Assembly: GCA_934702355.1 (NCBI GenBank)
Contig: CAKUXX010000003.1
Span: 62,001 to 126,000, forward strand
Direction of reading: 5' to 3'
Origin: an uncultured Methanomassiliicoccales archaeon
GTDB lineage: Archaea > Thermoplasmatota > Thermoplasmata > Methanomassiliicoccales > Methanomethylophilaceae
DNA length: 64,000 bases
Shown here: piece by piece, positions 16,029 through 26,229 of the stretch
Layout of the letters: the number at the start of each line of letters is the position of its first letter
Position numbering within the stretch: the stretch's first letter is position 1
Notes under the pieces: model-generated
Database searches by the model: none
What the model saw: the letters and a program-made list of their open reading frames with translations, nothing else
Told to the model about the DNA's origin: nothing
Position numbers and translations under genes: made by a program

Positions 16029-18850
16029 TCACCTCCTCCGTCGTAATCGGTTTCATAGCCGTCGGAATCCTCGGAGTCCTCCGAATCCTCGTCGTAGTAC
16101 TCCATCTCATCCTTCTCGAGGGAACCGTAGTCTCCTCCGACGTCCTTTGCGTCGATGTGGAGCAGCTCGTCCGCCTTGTCCCCGAGGACTGTGGCGAACA
16201 CATCGTCGAGATCGACGGCCTTACCCCTTACGGACCTGGCGGGATCGACTCCGTCCTCTCCGTACTTGAACTGGACGACGGTTCCGATGGTGTTCCTGAC
16301 GGTTCCGTCGGCGGTCAGCTTCAGATCCTCCAGAGCGGAGACGAGACGCCTCTGCATGTATCCGGACCTGGATGTACGGACGGCGGTATCGACCAGACCT
16401 TCCCTTCCTCCCATTGCGTGGAAGAAGAACTCGGTCGGCGAGAGACCGGACTTGTACGAATTGGAGCAGAATCCCCTGGCGTATGCGCCGAGGTCCCCTT
16501 TCTCGAAGTGGGGGAGTGTCCTATTCCAGTATCCTCTGGACAGCCTCTCTCCACGGACGGCCTGCTGACCGACGCAACCCGCCATCTGGGACAGGTTGAG
16601 CATGGAACCACGGGCACCGGCCTTGGCCATGATGACCGCAGGGTTGTCCATTCCGAGGTGCTTTCCTGCGATGGTTCCTGCACCGTCACGGGCCTCTCCG
16701 AGGACTCCCATGACACTGACCTCGAGGGTCTCCCTCAGAGAACGTCCGGGCATCTGCTCGAGTGTTCCATCGCGGTAGGACTCGACCAGGTTCGTCACCT
16801 TGTCGATGCACTCCTGGGTGTTGTTCGTGATCTGGAGCGCGGCCTCTTCGGGTATGTCCTCATCGCTGATTCCGGTACTGAATCCGTGGTTCATCAGCGC
16901 ACCGAGCGAAAGCCTGGTGACCTGGTTGATGAACTTGGCGGCACGGTCGGAACCGTAGTCCCTTGCGATGTGGTCGAGGATCTTTCCCTTGCTGTTTCCG
17001 ATCGCCTTGACATCGATTGTTCCGCAGAGCAGCTTTCCGTCGCGGATCTTGACGTATGCGTCGTAGGGGCACTCCTCTTTCTGACAGGGCTTGCAGTTCT
17101 GACAGATGTTCGCCTTGAAGGTTATCCTGAAGTCCTCGGGGAGGACGATGGAGAACAGCTGTTTTCCGGTCCAGTAGGGCTCTCCCTTGTCGTCGATGAA
17201 GGGCTCGGGCACGGTGATGTCGCCGAGCTTGAACAGGATGTTCATTGCCTGGAACCTGTCGAACTTGGGGTCGTTGTGCGTCAGGAAGTATGCTCCGGTG
17301 ATGTGGTCGTGGATGGCACCGATGATAGGTCCTCCGTACCTGGGGGACAGGATGTTCTCCTGGACCTGCATGAGAATCCTTGCCTCGGCACGCGCCTCGT
17401 CGGACTGCAGGACGTGCATGTTCATCTCGTCACCGTCGAAGTCCGCGTTGTACGGGGGACAGTCGGTGAGGTTGAACCTGAACGTGCGTCCTTTCATGAT
17501 CTTGACGCGGTGCGCCATCATGGACATCCTGTGCAGCGAAGGCTGCCTGTTGAACAGGACGACATCTCCGTTGACGAGCTGCCTCTCCACGGTGTAATCG
17601 ATCTCGAGCCTCTCTGCAACCTCTTCTGCGTTCCTGTCGGTGACCCTGATCTTCCTTCCGTCGGAACGGATGACGTAGTTGACACCGGGGACGTAGGGGT
17701 CCTTCTGTGCGGGCTCGGGTCCGCGTGCGACCATCTCACGGATCTTCTCGATGTTGTGCTCGTTGACGTGGACGGGCACTGTGAGCTCCCTTGCGGCGAA
17801 CTCGGGGACACCGACGTCGTTGATGGACAGGAGCGGATCGGGCGAGATGACGGTACGCGCGGAGAAGTTCACACGCTTACCGGACAGGTTGGATCTGAAC
17901 CTTCCCTCCTTACCCTTGAGCCTCTGGGCGAGGGTCTTGAGGGGACGGCCGGACCTGTGCCTTGCGGGCGGGATTCCGGACGTCTGGTTGTCGAAGTACG
18001 TGGTGACGTGGTACTGGAGCAGCTCCCACAGATCCTCGACGATCAGCTGGGGGGCTCCCGCATCACGGTTCTCTCTGAGCCTCTGGTTGATCCTGAGGAC
18101 ATCGACCAGCTTGTGGGTCAGATCATCCTCCGATCTGTCTCCGGAGTCCAGGGTGATGGAAGGCCTGACGGTGACCGGGGGAACGGCGAGTGCGGTGAGC
18201 ACCATCCACTCGGGCCTGCATGTGCTGGGATCGATTCCCAGTGTGATCAGGTCCTCGTCGGGGATCCTCTCGAGCCTCTCACGGACCTCCTTGGGGGTCA
18301 GCTTGTGGTTGTCCTCGACCTCGCGGAATGTGGTGGGCTTGTCGAGCTTTATCTTGATCTGCTCTGCACCGCAGTAGGGACAGACACCCTTTCCGGATGC
18401 GTCCTTGGCGGTCTCCTTGGAGAAGTTCTTGACATCGATCGTGCCTCCTCCGAGCTCCTCCATCCTCTCCATGCTCTCCCTGCGGGCCTGGATCTGGTCT
18501 CCGGAAAGCATCAGCCTGCCGCAGCTGCAGCATGTGGACTCGAGGAGCATCTTGATGTCCTTGATGAATCCGACGTGGATGACGGGCAGGGCCAGGTCGA
18601 TGTGTCCGAAGTGACCGGGACACTCGTCGACCTTGCATCCGCAGGTCTTACAGCGGAGTCCGGGCTCGATGACTCCCATGTGGGGGTCCATCAGACCGAG
18701 GTCTATGGGGTATCCCTCGTCGTCGTAGGTGTCTGCGGTGATGATCTTCGTCGCAGACATCTTCCTGATCTCTTCAGGAGAGACACAGGAGAATTTGATC
18801 GATCCGATCCTTTTGGTTATACCGCGGAGGCGGTTCTCTCCAGCCATCAT
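16025..18850 (-). CDS. rpoA1: DNA-directed RNA polymerase subunit A'
   Basis: A 941-residue protein beginning MMAGENRLRGITKRIGS. The active-site magnesium loop NADFDGDEMNMH is intact. N-terminal zinc ligands are seen in CKTCGCKVDECPGHFGH and a second cysteine pair in CSCGRLM. The frame stays open upstream inside rpoB, but the ATG at 18850 overlaps the rpoB stop (ATGA) and matches the conserved N-terminus. The C-terminus is acidic (repeated SED). A' and A'' are separate genes, as in most archaea. Confidence 0.96.
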   Translation of the reverse strand: MMAGENRLRGITKRIGSIKFSCVSPEEIRKMSATKIITADTYDDEGYPIDLGLMDPHMGVIEPGLRCKTCGCKVDECPGHFGHIDLALPVIHVGFIKDIKMLLESTCCSCGRLMLSGDQIQARRESMERMEELGGGTIDVKNFSKETAKDASGKGVCPYCGAEQIKIKLDKPTTFREVEDNHKLTPKEVRERLERIPDEDLITLGIDPSTCRPEWMVLTALAVPPVTVRPSITLDSGDRSEDDLTHKLVDVLRINQRLRENRDAGAPQLIVEDLWELLQYHVTTYFDNQTSGIPPARHRSGRPLKTLAQRLKGKEGRFRSNLSGKRVNFSARTVISPDPLLSINDVGVPEFAARELTVPVHVNEHNIEKIREMVARGPEPAQKDPYVPGVNYVIRSDGRKIRVTDRNAEEVAERLEIDYTVERQLVNGDVVLFNRQPSLHRMSMMAHRVKIMKGRTFRFNLTDCPPYNADFDGDEMNMHVLQSDEARAEARILMQVQENILSPRYGGPIIGAIHDHITGAYFLTHNDPKFDRFQAMNILFKLGDITVPEPFIDDKGEPYWTGKQLFSIVLPEDFRITFKANICQNCKPCQKEECPYDAYVKIRDGKLLCGTIDVKAIGNSKGKILDHIARDYGSDRAAKFINQVTRLSLGALMNHGFSTGISDEDIPEEAALQITNNTQECIDKVTNLVESYRDGTLEQMPGRSLRETLEVSVMGVLGEARDGAGTIAGKHLGMDNPAVIMAKAGARGSMLNLSQMAGCVGQQAVRGERLSRGYWNRTLPHFEKGDLGAYARGFCSNSYKSGLSPTEFFFHAMGGREGLVDTAVRTSRSGYMQRRLVSALEDLKLTADGTVRNTIGTVVQFKYGEDGVDPARSVRGKAVDLDDVFATVLGDKADELLHIDAKDVGGDYGSLEKDEMEYYDEDSEDSEDSDGYETDYDGGGE

Positions 18851-21800
18851 CTCAAGTCCTCCAGTTGAAGCCTCATGGCGACACCCAGCGACAGGAGCTC
18901 GTCCATGAGCAGTTTGAATGCGTAAGAGGTCTGCACGAGGTAGATCGAGGAGTTGTTCTTGCACACGGGGCAGTAGAGCGACCCGTGCCTGTCCATGATC
19001 GCGATGTGTCCGCACTTGGGGTTACCGCAGATGTACTGCTGGGTTCCGTCGGACTCGTCGAGCAGACGGTCCTTGATGACCATGGCGGCTCCGTGACCGA
19101 TGAGACAGTCACGCTCCATCTCTCCGAACCTGAGACCTCCCTGCCTGGAACGTCCCTCGGTAGGCTGCCTGGTCAGGATCTGCACGGGACCTCTGGACCT
19201 GACGTGCATCTTTCCGCTGACCATGTGGTGCAGCTTCTCGTAGAAGATGACACCGGTGTAGACCTCGGCCTCGATCATGCGTCCGGTCCTGCCGTCGTAC
19301 ATAATCTCCTTTCCTGTGTTGCAGAATCCGTTCCTGACGAGACCGTCGCGGATGGACTCCTCGTTCTCTCCGGAGAACGCGGTACCGTCGATGATACGGC
19401 CCTCCATGGAACCGACCTTTCCTGCGATCATCTCGAGCACGTGCCCGATTGTCATACGGGAAGGGATTCCGTGGGGGTTGACGACGAGATCAGGTGTGAC
19501 TCCGTCGGCGGTGAAAGGCATGTCGCACTGGTTGACGAGCCTTCCGACGACTCCCTTCTGTCCGAACCTGGAACAGAACTTGTCACCGAGCTCGGGGATC
19601 CTCTCGTCCCTGACCTTGACACGTACGAGCCTGGAACCGTTCTCGGACTCCGTGATCATGACGGAATCGACCCAACCGGTCTCTCCGGGCCTGACTGTGA
19701 CGGATGTCTCCCTCCTCTTCTGAGGTGTGAGGAAGTCCGTCTCCTCCTCGATGAACCTGGGAGGCGAGGTCTTTCCGATCAGGACATCCGATCCGGAGAC
19801 CCTGCTCTCGGGCGATATGAGTCCGTCCTCACTGAGGGAGGCGTAGGCGAGGTCTGCGCGTGCACCCATGATGTCGGGGGACGGGATCTCGAAGTGATCC
19901 TCCTGTCCGCCGGGGTAGCGGCGCTCCTCTGCACGGTAGGACCTCATGAAGGTAGACCTTCCGAGTCCTCTCTGGACGGAGCTGTTGTTCATGACAAGGG
20001 CATCCTCTATGTTGTATCCGTGGTAGGAGAGGACGGCGATGCAGAAGTTCTGTCCTGCGGGCCTGTGGCTGTATCCCATGTACTTCATGGTCTGCGTCTG
20101 GACCATCGGGACCTGCGGGTACTGCATCAGGTGACCCCTTGTGTCTGGCCTTATCCTGTAGTTGGCAGTGGGGATTCCGAGTGCCTGCTTACCCATTCCT
20201 GCACCCATTGTGACACGGGGTGCGGAATTGTGCTCGGGGTACGGAACGATACCGGATGCGACTCCGAGGATGATCATCGGGTCGACCTCCATGTGGGTGT
20301 ACTTGGACTCCACCTTGCTGGGGACCGTGAACTCTTCCTCGCACCACCTGCATTTGAGGACCACGTCGCCCTCTTTGCCGGGGTTCATCCAGTCGACGTC
20401 CATGGGGGACAGCGCGTGTGCACAGTGGGGACACCTGTCGGGAAGGTCGTAGGGATCGACGAGGACGAGTGCGTCCTCCTCTTCCTCTGCATCGACCCAC
20501 TCGATGACTCCCTCGCGGAACAGGTCATTCCACCTGAGTTTGCCCTCGCGGATGTCCTCGATGTGCCTTCTGCTGAGGACGAGCCTTCCGTTCTTGATGA
20601 TGAGCAGGGGCCTTCTGAGACGTCCCTCGTCGCAGTTGATGATGACCTCTCCCATCTCCTCGTCGTAGCGTATGTTGATCTCGTCGGAGATGAGACCGCA
20701 TCTCCTGCGCTCCCTGATGTCGTTGACCAGTTTGGAGGCGTCGGAGTGGACTCCCACGAGGTCTCCGTTAACGTATACACGGACACCGTTTCCGGATTTG
20801 ACGGACTCGAGGTCGAGCTCCCTGAGCATCCACTTGGTGTCGCTCTCGGGGAATCCCTCGGAGACGTCGATGATGAGCGCCGCGTTCTTGACCAGACCGC
20901 AGTTCTGACCCTCGGGTGTCTCGGACGGGCAGAGTCTTCCCCACTGTGTCGGGTGCAGGTCACGTGCCTCGAAGTGAGGCTGGCTCCTGGTGAGCGAGGA
21001 TGTGACCCTCCTGAGGTGGGACATTGCGGACAGGTTGGATGTCCTGTCGAGAAGCTGTGATACTCCTGCGCGTCCTCCGACCCAGTTTCCTGTGGCGAGT
21101 GCGTGGAGCAGCTTGTGCGTGAGGAGATCGGGGCGGATGGAGGAAGCGATGTTCATCTCGGTCTTCTTCCTTCCCCAGTTCCTCTCAAGCTGGTATTTCA
21201 GATCCTTCATGAGGCTGCTGAAGCTTGTCCTGAAGAGATCCTCCATGAGGTCTCCGGAGAGCTTAAGCCTCTTGTTGGCGTAGTGATCCTTGTCGTCCTC
21301 CTTCCTCTTTCCGAGCGACAGCTCGAGAACGGAGCGCGCAATGCGTCCGAGGAAGATGGCCTTCTTCATGCGGTCCGCCTCGGTGTCTCCGAGGTGGGGG
21401 AGCAGAGAGCGGTCGAGGATGCTCTCGACCTTCTTCGTCCTGTACTCCTTCGCCTGACCGGCGGCGAAGTTCCTCTCGAGGAACAGGATCGCATCGTCCT
21501 TTGTGTGATATCCGTTGGGTGCGTAGGTCTTCTTGTCGAAGGATGCCTCGATGTTGGCGTAGACGATGTTGCTCATGGCCTCATCGGACACGATGGTCTC
21601 GTAGATCTCCTCGTCAGACTCCATTCCGAGGGCCTTCATGAGGGCGATGAGCGGGATGGAACCGGATGCGACGGGGACGGAGACCATGACCATTCCGTCC
21701 TTCTTCTTCTCGACAAGAGTGAGAGCACGGTATCCGTCCTTCTGGGAGAACACCTTGGCAACCTCCACTGCGGCACCGTACTTCTCGTTGTACTCGACCA

Positions 21801-22449
21801 TGACCCTGTTGGGGGCGAGGTCCTCGAGTGTGATCAGAACCCTCTCGGTACCTCCGATGATGAAGTATCCTCCGGGTTCCCTCGGGTCCTCTTTCTGCTT
21901 GATGAGCTCTGCGCGGTACTCCTCGTCGGAGAGGGCGTGCTCGAGGTTCCTCTCCATTACCTGCCTGTTGAGGTTGCAGCCTGAGGATTTGACCATCATC
22001 GGAAGGTCTCCGACGTGGATCCATTTCTCTCCCTCGGGCATCTCCTTCTCGACTCCGTCCTCGAATACCTCGAACCTGACGAAAACCGGTGACATGTAGT
22101 GCAGGTTCCTGAGCCTCGCCTCCATGGGGGTGAGCTCGTGGCTGTATCCGTTGGCCTCCATTACCTTGGGGGCCTCGATGCGGATGGTCGGCTTGGCCTG
22201 GGGATCGATGTTACCGTCCTCGTCCCTGGCCCTTCCGATGTGGATCTCGATGTTCCTTCCGCCGGTCCTCTCGGGGTCCAGCCTGATGATTCCCCTCTCG
22301 GCATCGTCTGTGGGGACGCGGATGTCGTCGACGATCCTCTGCATCCTGCTGTTGACGTTGTTCTTCGTGGAAAGGAAATCATCGAAGGACGAAATGTGGT
22401 GATTCACGGTGTTGTGCTCGTTGAAATACAGATTGACTAGATCCCTCAA
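18847..22449 (-). CDS. rpoB: DNA-directed RNA polymerase subunit B (unsplit)
   Basis: The 1200-residue protein contains both B'' and B' halves. Many methanogens split this gene; an intact B is the rule in Thermoplasmata. Conserved segments include GTERVLITLEDLAPNR, SETPEGQNCGLVKN, the KFCSRFGQKGV lysine region and PHGIPSRMTIGHVLEM. A C-terminal zinc motif reads CGNPKCGH...CPVCKN. Four bases separate it from rpoH. Confidence 0.96.
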   Translation of the reverse strand: MRDLVNLYFNEHNTVNHHISSFDDFLSTKNNVNSRMQRIVDDIRVPTDDAERGIIRLDPERTGGRNIEIHIGRARDEDGNIDPQAKPTIRIEAPKVMEANGYSHELTPMEARLRNLHYMSPVFVRFEVFEDGVEKEMPEGEKWIHVGDLPMMVKSSGCNLNRQVMERNLEHALSDEEYRAELIKQKEDPREPGGYFIIGGTERVLITLEDLAPNRVMVEYNEKYGAAVEVAKVFSQKDGYRALTLVEKKKDGMVMVSVPVASGSIPLIALMKALGMESDEEIYETIVSDEAMSNIVYANIEASFDKKTYAPNGYHTKDDAILFLERNFAAGQAKEYRTKKVESILDRSLLPHLGDTEADRMKKAIFLGRIARSVLELSLGKRKEDDKDHYANKRLKLSGDLMEDLFRTSFSSLMKDLKYQLERNWGRKKTEMNIASSIRPDLLTHKLLHALATGNWVGGRAGVSQLLDRTSNLSAMSHLRRVTSSLTRSQPHFEARDLHPTQWGRLCPSETPEGQNCGLVKNAALIIDVSEGFPESDTKWMLRELDLESVKSGNGVRVYVNGDLVGVHSDASKLVNDIRERRRCGLISDEINIRYDEEMGEVIINCDEGRLRRPLLIIKNGRLVLSRRHIEDIREGKLRWNDLFREGVIEWVDAEEEEDALVLVDPYDLPDRCPHCAHALSPMDVDWMNPGKEGDVVLKCRWCEEEFTVPSKVESKYTHMEVDPMIILGVASGIVPYPEHNSAPRVTMGAGMGKQALGIPTANYRIRPDTRGHLMQYPQVPMVQTQTMKYMGYSHRPAGQNFCIAVLSYHGYNIEDALVMNNSSVQRGLGRSTFMRSYRAEERRYPGGQEDHFEIPSPDIMGARADLAYASLSEDGLISPESRVSGSDVLIGKTSPPRFIEEETDFLTPQKRRETSVTVRPGETGWVDSVMITESENGSRLVRVKVRDERIPELGDKFCSRFGQKGVVGRLVNQCDMPFTADGVTPDLVVNPHGIPSRMTIGHVLEMIAGKVGSMEGRIIDGTAFSGENEESIRDGLVRNGFCNTGKEIMYDGRTGRMIEAEVYTGVIFYEKLHHMVSGKMHVRSRGPVQILTRQPTEGRSRQGGLRFGEMERDCLIGHGAAMVIKDRLLDESDGTQQYICGNPKCGHIAIMDRHGSLYCPVCKNNSSIYLVQTSYAFKLLMDELLSLGVAMRLQLEDLR

Positions 22450-22453
22450 TCAC

Positions 22454-22729
22454 TTACCCCCTTGTAACGAGCCTGTACGCCACAAATTCCTGGGCGGTTT
22501 CGCTCTTCCTGACGATCTTTACGACACTTCCCTCTTCGATGGAGTGTCCGTGTACGCTCTCCAGAATCTTGATTCCGGGATCGCTTTTCCTTATCTTCGG
22601 AAGCTGATCGCGAGTGATGCCCTTCCTATGAAGAACATCCTCCGCCTCCTCCTCCGAAAGGAGATGGTGCTCAGGCACGAGAACGTGCTTGAGTACATTG
22701 AACGAGATGTTTTCTGCCAAGTGATTCAC
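22454..22729 (-). CDS. rpoH: DNA-directed RNA polymerase subunit H (Rpb5 C-terminal domain)
   Basis: The 91-residue product resembles archaeal RpoH: NVLKHVLVPEHHLLSEEEAE, then ITRDQLPKIRKSDPG and GSVVKIVRKS, ending EFVAYRLVTRG. A GTG at 22729 is the longest start; TTG at 22720 is possible. It is the first gene of the RNA polymerase operon. Confidence 0.93.
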   Translation of the reverse strand: MNHLAENISFNVLKHVLVPEHHLLSEEEAEDVLHRKGITRDQLPKIRKSDPGIKILESVHGHSIEEGSVVKIVRKSETAQEFVAYRLVTRG

Positions 22730-22832
22730 CTACTTTTGCCCAGCCCGGTCAGCTGGAAATCAGTTTCATTTGAGAAAATGCTCTGGTGCTTTCCTCATAC
22801 TTGATCCGCCGTTCGATCGCTCATGAAGTCCA

Positions 22833-22909
22833 TGGCGGGCCTGAAGGGATTCGAACCCTTGACCACCTGATTAAAAGTCAGATGCTCTACCTAGCTGAGC
22901 TACAGGCCC
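22833..22909 (-). tRNA. tRNA-Lys(TTT)
   Basis: All four arms fold. The acceptor stem is GGGCCTG/CAGGCCC, the anticodon loop CTTTTAA gives anticodon TTT, and the T-arm has GGTTCGAATCC. The discriminator is G, and CCA is encoded (22833-22835). No intron. Apart from the anticodon arm it is nearly identical to tRNA-Lys(CTT) at 33117, in opposite orientation, so its 3' end contains the same 21-bp att-like core. Confidence 0.97.
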
Positions 22910-23083
22910 GTGGATAGTTTAAGCTTGTATTTAGTGGGGAGATACTCATCATATATAATACCTCTGATGACTCCAAGATGGCCGTCATCGGTTTCGTGCG
23001 AATATCCCCACTCTGATGCGATATTGATGTGAAAAATCGTTTGGAAACCGCCGGCGACGTGCGTATACACCGGCGGTTCCGGA

Positions 23084-23863
23084 TCATTCCGTCTTGGGGG
23101 CCCGCTTCCTTCCGAAGACAAGATACCCCGTGTGGCCGAGGGTGTCGAATGACGGCCTTACCCCTCCGGGATGCACATCCAGATAGCGCTGGATGTTCTC
23201 CAGGGCACAGACGTCCGCATAGCCGGACTCGCGCATGAGCGTGACTATGGACTCCACCTGGTTCATGTTGGGCACATATGCGCAGACCCTCGCCCCGTCC
23301 TTCAGATACTTCTCCAGATTGGGCAGTGCGAGCCACGGATCGGGCATGTCCATCGTGAGCACATCGGCCTTCCAGTCCACCCCCGAGTCCATCTCCCTTG
23401 CATCCCCTATGGAGTACGACCAATACTTGTCGAGACCGGTACGGGACACGTTCTTCCCGACCCTCTTCGCATACTCCTCCCTGAGTTCGAGGGTGTGCAC
23501 ATGTCCTTCGGGGGCCACGGCATGGAGCAGCGCGGTGGTGAGTCCTCCTGATCCGGCCCCGACCTCGATGACCCTGTCGCCGCATTTCACGTCGCAGTGG
23601 AACAGGATCGTGGCGGCATCCTTCGGCGAGATGATCTGCGCACCGCGGTCGAGGGATCCCATGAGCTCCAGGACACCCGGACGGAACACTGTGTAGTCCC
23701 TGCCTACGATCGATATCCTGCCGCCGTCGTCCAGGTCCTTGAACCTGGAACCGTCTATCGCGCCAAGCGAAGGCACTTTGACCATGCCGTACTCAACCCC
23801 GAGGAACAGCTTCTTGCCGTTCTGGTCTTCGAGATAGACCGTCTCTCCCTCTTGGAATGCCAT
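23084..23863 (-). CDS. trmI: tRNA (adenine-N1)-methyltransferase TrmI family
   Basis: This 259-residue enzyme methylates N1 of adenine 57/58 in the T-loop using SAM; archaeal TrmI forms a tetramer. An N-terminal beta-barrel (to about residue 80) precedes a Rossmann methyltransferase with motif I VIEVGAGSGGLT and motif IV-like DVLTMDMPDPW. A TATA-like TATTATAAT about 23 bases before the ATG indicates a leaderless start. Confidence 0.93.
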   Translation of the reverse strand: MAFQEGETVYLEDQNGKKLFLGVEYGMVKVPSLGAIDGSRFKDLDDGGRISIVGRDYTVFRPGVLELMGSLDRGAQIISPKDAATILFHCDVKCGDRVIEVGAGSGGLTTALLHAVAPEGHVHTLELREEYAKRVGKNVSRTGLDKYWSYSIGDAREMDSGVDWKADVLTMDMPDPWLALPNLEKYLKDGARVCAYVPNMNQVESIVTLMRESGYADVCALENIQRYLDVHPGGVRPSFDTLGHTGYLVFGRKRAPKTE

Positions 23864-23951
23864 GGGCCGCCCATACTCCTATTATAATATCTACATTGGC
23901 ACGGAGGGCCGGGGTTGAAATTGTAAATATTGAAGATGACGATAGGTTTGT

Positions 23952-24767
23952 ATGACCAAAGGGGTGCTCGGAGTGATCGCCTGTCCAATGCTGGAGGATG
24001 AACTCATCCACAGCCTGTCCGGCGATGCTTCGGAGAAGAGGGTGGTCGTCATAGACACACCTTACAACGGCAGTCTCAAGCGGAAACTGGAGCGTGCCGA
24101 CGTGACGTTCGAGGATATGGATGATTGGACGTTCATGAACGGCGGCTCGCTGAGAGACGGAAGATTCACGGTTGTCATCAAGATGAACAACCTCGGACTC
24201 CATGCCGAGCCCAAGAACCTCATGACCTTCGTACAGGACCAGCTTTTCATGCTGCAGGGTCGCGTGGATGCAGTCGCATTGTATTACGGCATGTGCGGAA
24301 ACTACGGTTGGGACATATCCAAATGGGCGGAATCCAACCTGAGCTATCCGGTATGCGTGTTCAGGGACTGCAAAGGCAGGGTCTGCGACGACTGCGTCGG
24401 TGTCGCTGTCGGAGGACTCGAAGGATACCAGAGGCTCATCAGAGCGTACACGGGCGTGATGCTCTTCACCCCTGCCGTCGCCACCAACTGGGAGGACTTC
24501 ATCGGTGCCTCGGACATGATGATGGGATGCAACAGCGAGGATCCCAAAGCGGATATCAAGACGATCCTGGACATCTGCGGATACAGATCAGTAGTGCAGA
24601 TCGATACGGGTCTGGAGCCCCGCGACGAGTTCGATGCCGCAACGAAGGAGTTCGCTGATTACATGCACTTCGAGATACTGCAGGCACCGGATGATTTCGC
24701 GGACATAGGTCCTGCGGACAGGATATATTCGGAAGCCAAACGCTTCCTTGACGAGAAGAACGATTGA
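23952..24767 (+). CDS. DUF1638 family protein
   Basis: The 271-residue protein starts VLGVIACPMLEDEL and has cysteine-bearing segments YYGMCGNYGWD, FRDCKGRVCDDC and GCNSEDPKAD, matching what I recall of the DUF1638 family, known from methylotrophic methanogens and bacteria near corrinoid methyltransferase genes. No methyltransferase gene is adjacent here. The conserved cysteines suggest metal or cofactor binding, but no activity is established. A TATA-like TGTAAATATTG lies about 25 bases upstream (leaderless). Confidence 0.65.
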   Translation: MTKGVLGVIACPMLEDELIHSLSGDASEKRVVVIDTPYNGSLKRKLERADVTFEDMDDWTFMNGGSLRDGRFTVVIKMNNLGLHAEPKNLMTFVQDQLFMLQGRVDAVALYYGMCGNYGWDISKWAESNLSYPVCVFRDCKGRVCDDCVGVAVGGLEGYQRLIRAYTGVMLFTPAVATNWEDFIGASDMMMGCNSEDPKADIKTILDICGYRSVVQIDTGLEPRDEFDAATKEFADYMHFEILQAPDDFADIGPADRIYSEAKRFLDEKND

Positions 24768-24777
24768 AAGGGCCGGC

Positions 24778-24806
24778 ACGGGGCGTACCTTCGAGGCACA
24801 CCCCGT
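24778..24806. terminator. Hairpin between convergent DUF1638 gene and proS
   Basis: ACGGGG pairs with CCCCGT, and inner GT and CC pair with GG and AC around a TTCGA loop. GGGTTTTTC (24812-24820) follows on the plus strand. Likely terminator. Confidence 0.5.
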
Positions 24807-24824
24807 CCGACCGGGTTTTTCAGC

Positions 24825-26228
24825 TCACATCGTGTGGGCAGCGTATGCAGCCTTGTCGACGGGCTTTCCGCAGATGATGCACTTTCCGGAGTAGGTCTCG
24901 GGGTGGTAGGGCCTTCCGAGGATCTTGAACTCGGTTGTGTCCTCGAACTTGTGACCGCACTCCTCGCATCCGCACCATCCGATCCTGAGGATCTTGTCCT
25001 GGGGGATGTTCTCCATGGAGTCGATGTCCTGGATCCTGGACTTCTGGACCTCCTCGGCCTTGGCGAGCATCTTCTCGGAGATGTCGTCGAGGAGCATCCT
25101 GACGCCGGGGACGATGTCCTTGGCTGAGATGGTTCCCTTCTCGCCGCTGTCCCTTCTGGCGAAGGATACGACGCCGTTCTCGATGTCCCTTCCTCCGAGC
25201 TCCAGACGGAGGGGCACACCCTTCATCTCCCACTCGTAGTACTTGTTGCCGGGGCGGGCATCGCTGTCGTCCAGTTTCACCCTGAATCCGGCATCGGAAA
25301 GGACCTTGGCAAGCTCCTTTGCGGCGGATTCCACATCGGCGGTGCTCTTCTTGGACACGATCGGGATGATCACGCACTGGAAGGGCGCGATTCCGGGGGG
25401 CAGGACGAGACCGTTGTCGTCGCCGTGCACTCCGATGAGTGCTCCGACGAGACGCTCGCTCATTCCGAACGTGGTCTGGTGGACATACTTGTGCTCTCCG
25501 TTCTCGTCCTCGTAGGTGATGTTGTACGGAATGGAGAAGTTCGTCCTGTAGTGGTGGATGGATCCCATCTGGAGGGTCCTTCCGTTGGGCATCGAGGTGT
25601 CGATACCGACGGTGTAGTGGGCTCCGGGGAACTTGTCCCACTCGGTGCGTATGCAGAGCATGTACGGGAGGCAGATCCTCTTGGCGAGCCTCTCCAGGAT
25701 CTCGAGGTTCTCCTCGATCTGGCGCTGACCGTCCTCCTCGCTGTCGTGGCAGGTGTGCGACTCGAAGAAGTGGATCTCGCGGACCCTTATGAACGGACGG
25801 GTCTGCTTGGTCTCGTAGCGGAACGTGTTGACGATCTGGTATGTCTTGAGGGGGAGGTCCTGATGCGACCTGATCCAGAGCGAGAACATGGGGTACATCG
25901 CAGTTTCGGATGTTGGTCTCACGACCAGCCTGACGTCCAGCTCGTTGAGTCCCGCGTGCGTGACCCAGTAGACCTCCTCGTCGAACCCTTTGATGTGGTC
26001 CTTCTCCTTGGCGAACTCGGTCTCCGGGATCATCAGGGGGAAGCAGACCTCGTCGTGGTTGGTGGCGTCGAACTCCTCGCGGATGTAGGTGTCGATCTGC
26101 CTCATGATCTTCCAGCCGTAGGGGGTCCAGACGTTCATCCCCTTGATCGGGTATCTCTTGTCGGAAAGGTTCGCCTTGTCGACTATGTCCAAATACCAAT
26201 CTGCGAAATCATCCTCTTTCATCGACAT
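24825..26228 (-). CDS. proS: Prolyl-tRNA synthetase, archaeal/eukaryal type
   Basis: This class II synthetase charges tRNA-Pro. At 467 residues it is the short archaeal form without the bacterial editing insertion. Class II motifs are seen in RLVVRPTSETAMYP, NTFRYETKQTRPFIRVREIHF (shown in part) and the motif 3 region GVHGDDNGLVLPPGIAP. A C-terminal zinc-like group CGCEECGHKF and CIICGKP is present. ATG at 26228 or 26222 is possible. It lies one base after prs, so the two are co-transcribed. Confidence 0.95.
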   Translation of the reverse strand: MSMKEDDFADWYLDIVDKANLSDKRYPIKGMNVWTPYGWKIMRQIDTYIREEFDATNHDEVCFPLMIPETEFAKEKDHIKGFDEEVYWVTHAGLNELDVRLVVRPTSETAMYPMFSLWIRSHQDLPLKTYQIVNTFRYETKQTRPFIRVREIHFFESHTCHDSEEDGQRQIEENLEILERLAKRICLPYMLCIRTEWDKFPGAHYTVGIDTSMPNGRTLQMGSIHHYRTNFSIPYNITYEDENGEHKYVHQTTFGMSERLVGALIGVHGDDNGLVLPPGIAPFQCVIIPIVSKKSTADVESAAKELAKVLSDAGFRVKLDDSDARPGNKYYEWEMKGVPLRLELGGRDIENGVVSFARRDSGEKGTISAKDIVPGVRMLLDDISEKMLAKAEEVQKSRIQDIDSMENIPQDKILRIGWCGCEECGHKFEDTTEFKILGRPYHPETYSGKCIICGKPVDKAAYAAHTM

Positions 26229-26229
26229 C

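Noticed and set aside
16016..21060. Long plus-strand ORFs (950 and 731 codons) across rpoA1 and rpoB
   Set aside because: They mirror conserved RNA polymerase genes on the other strand and show no recognisable protein motif.
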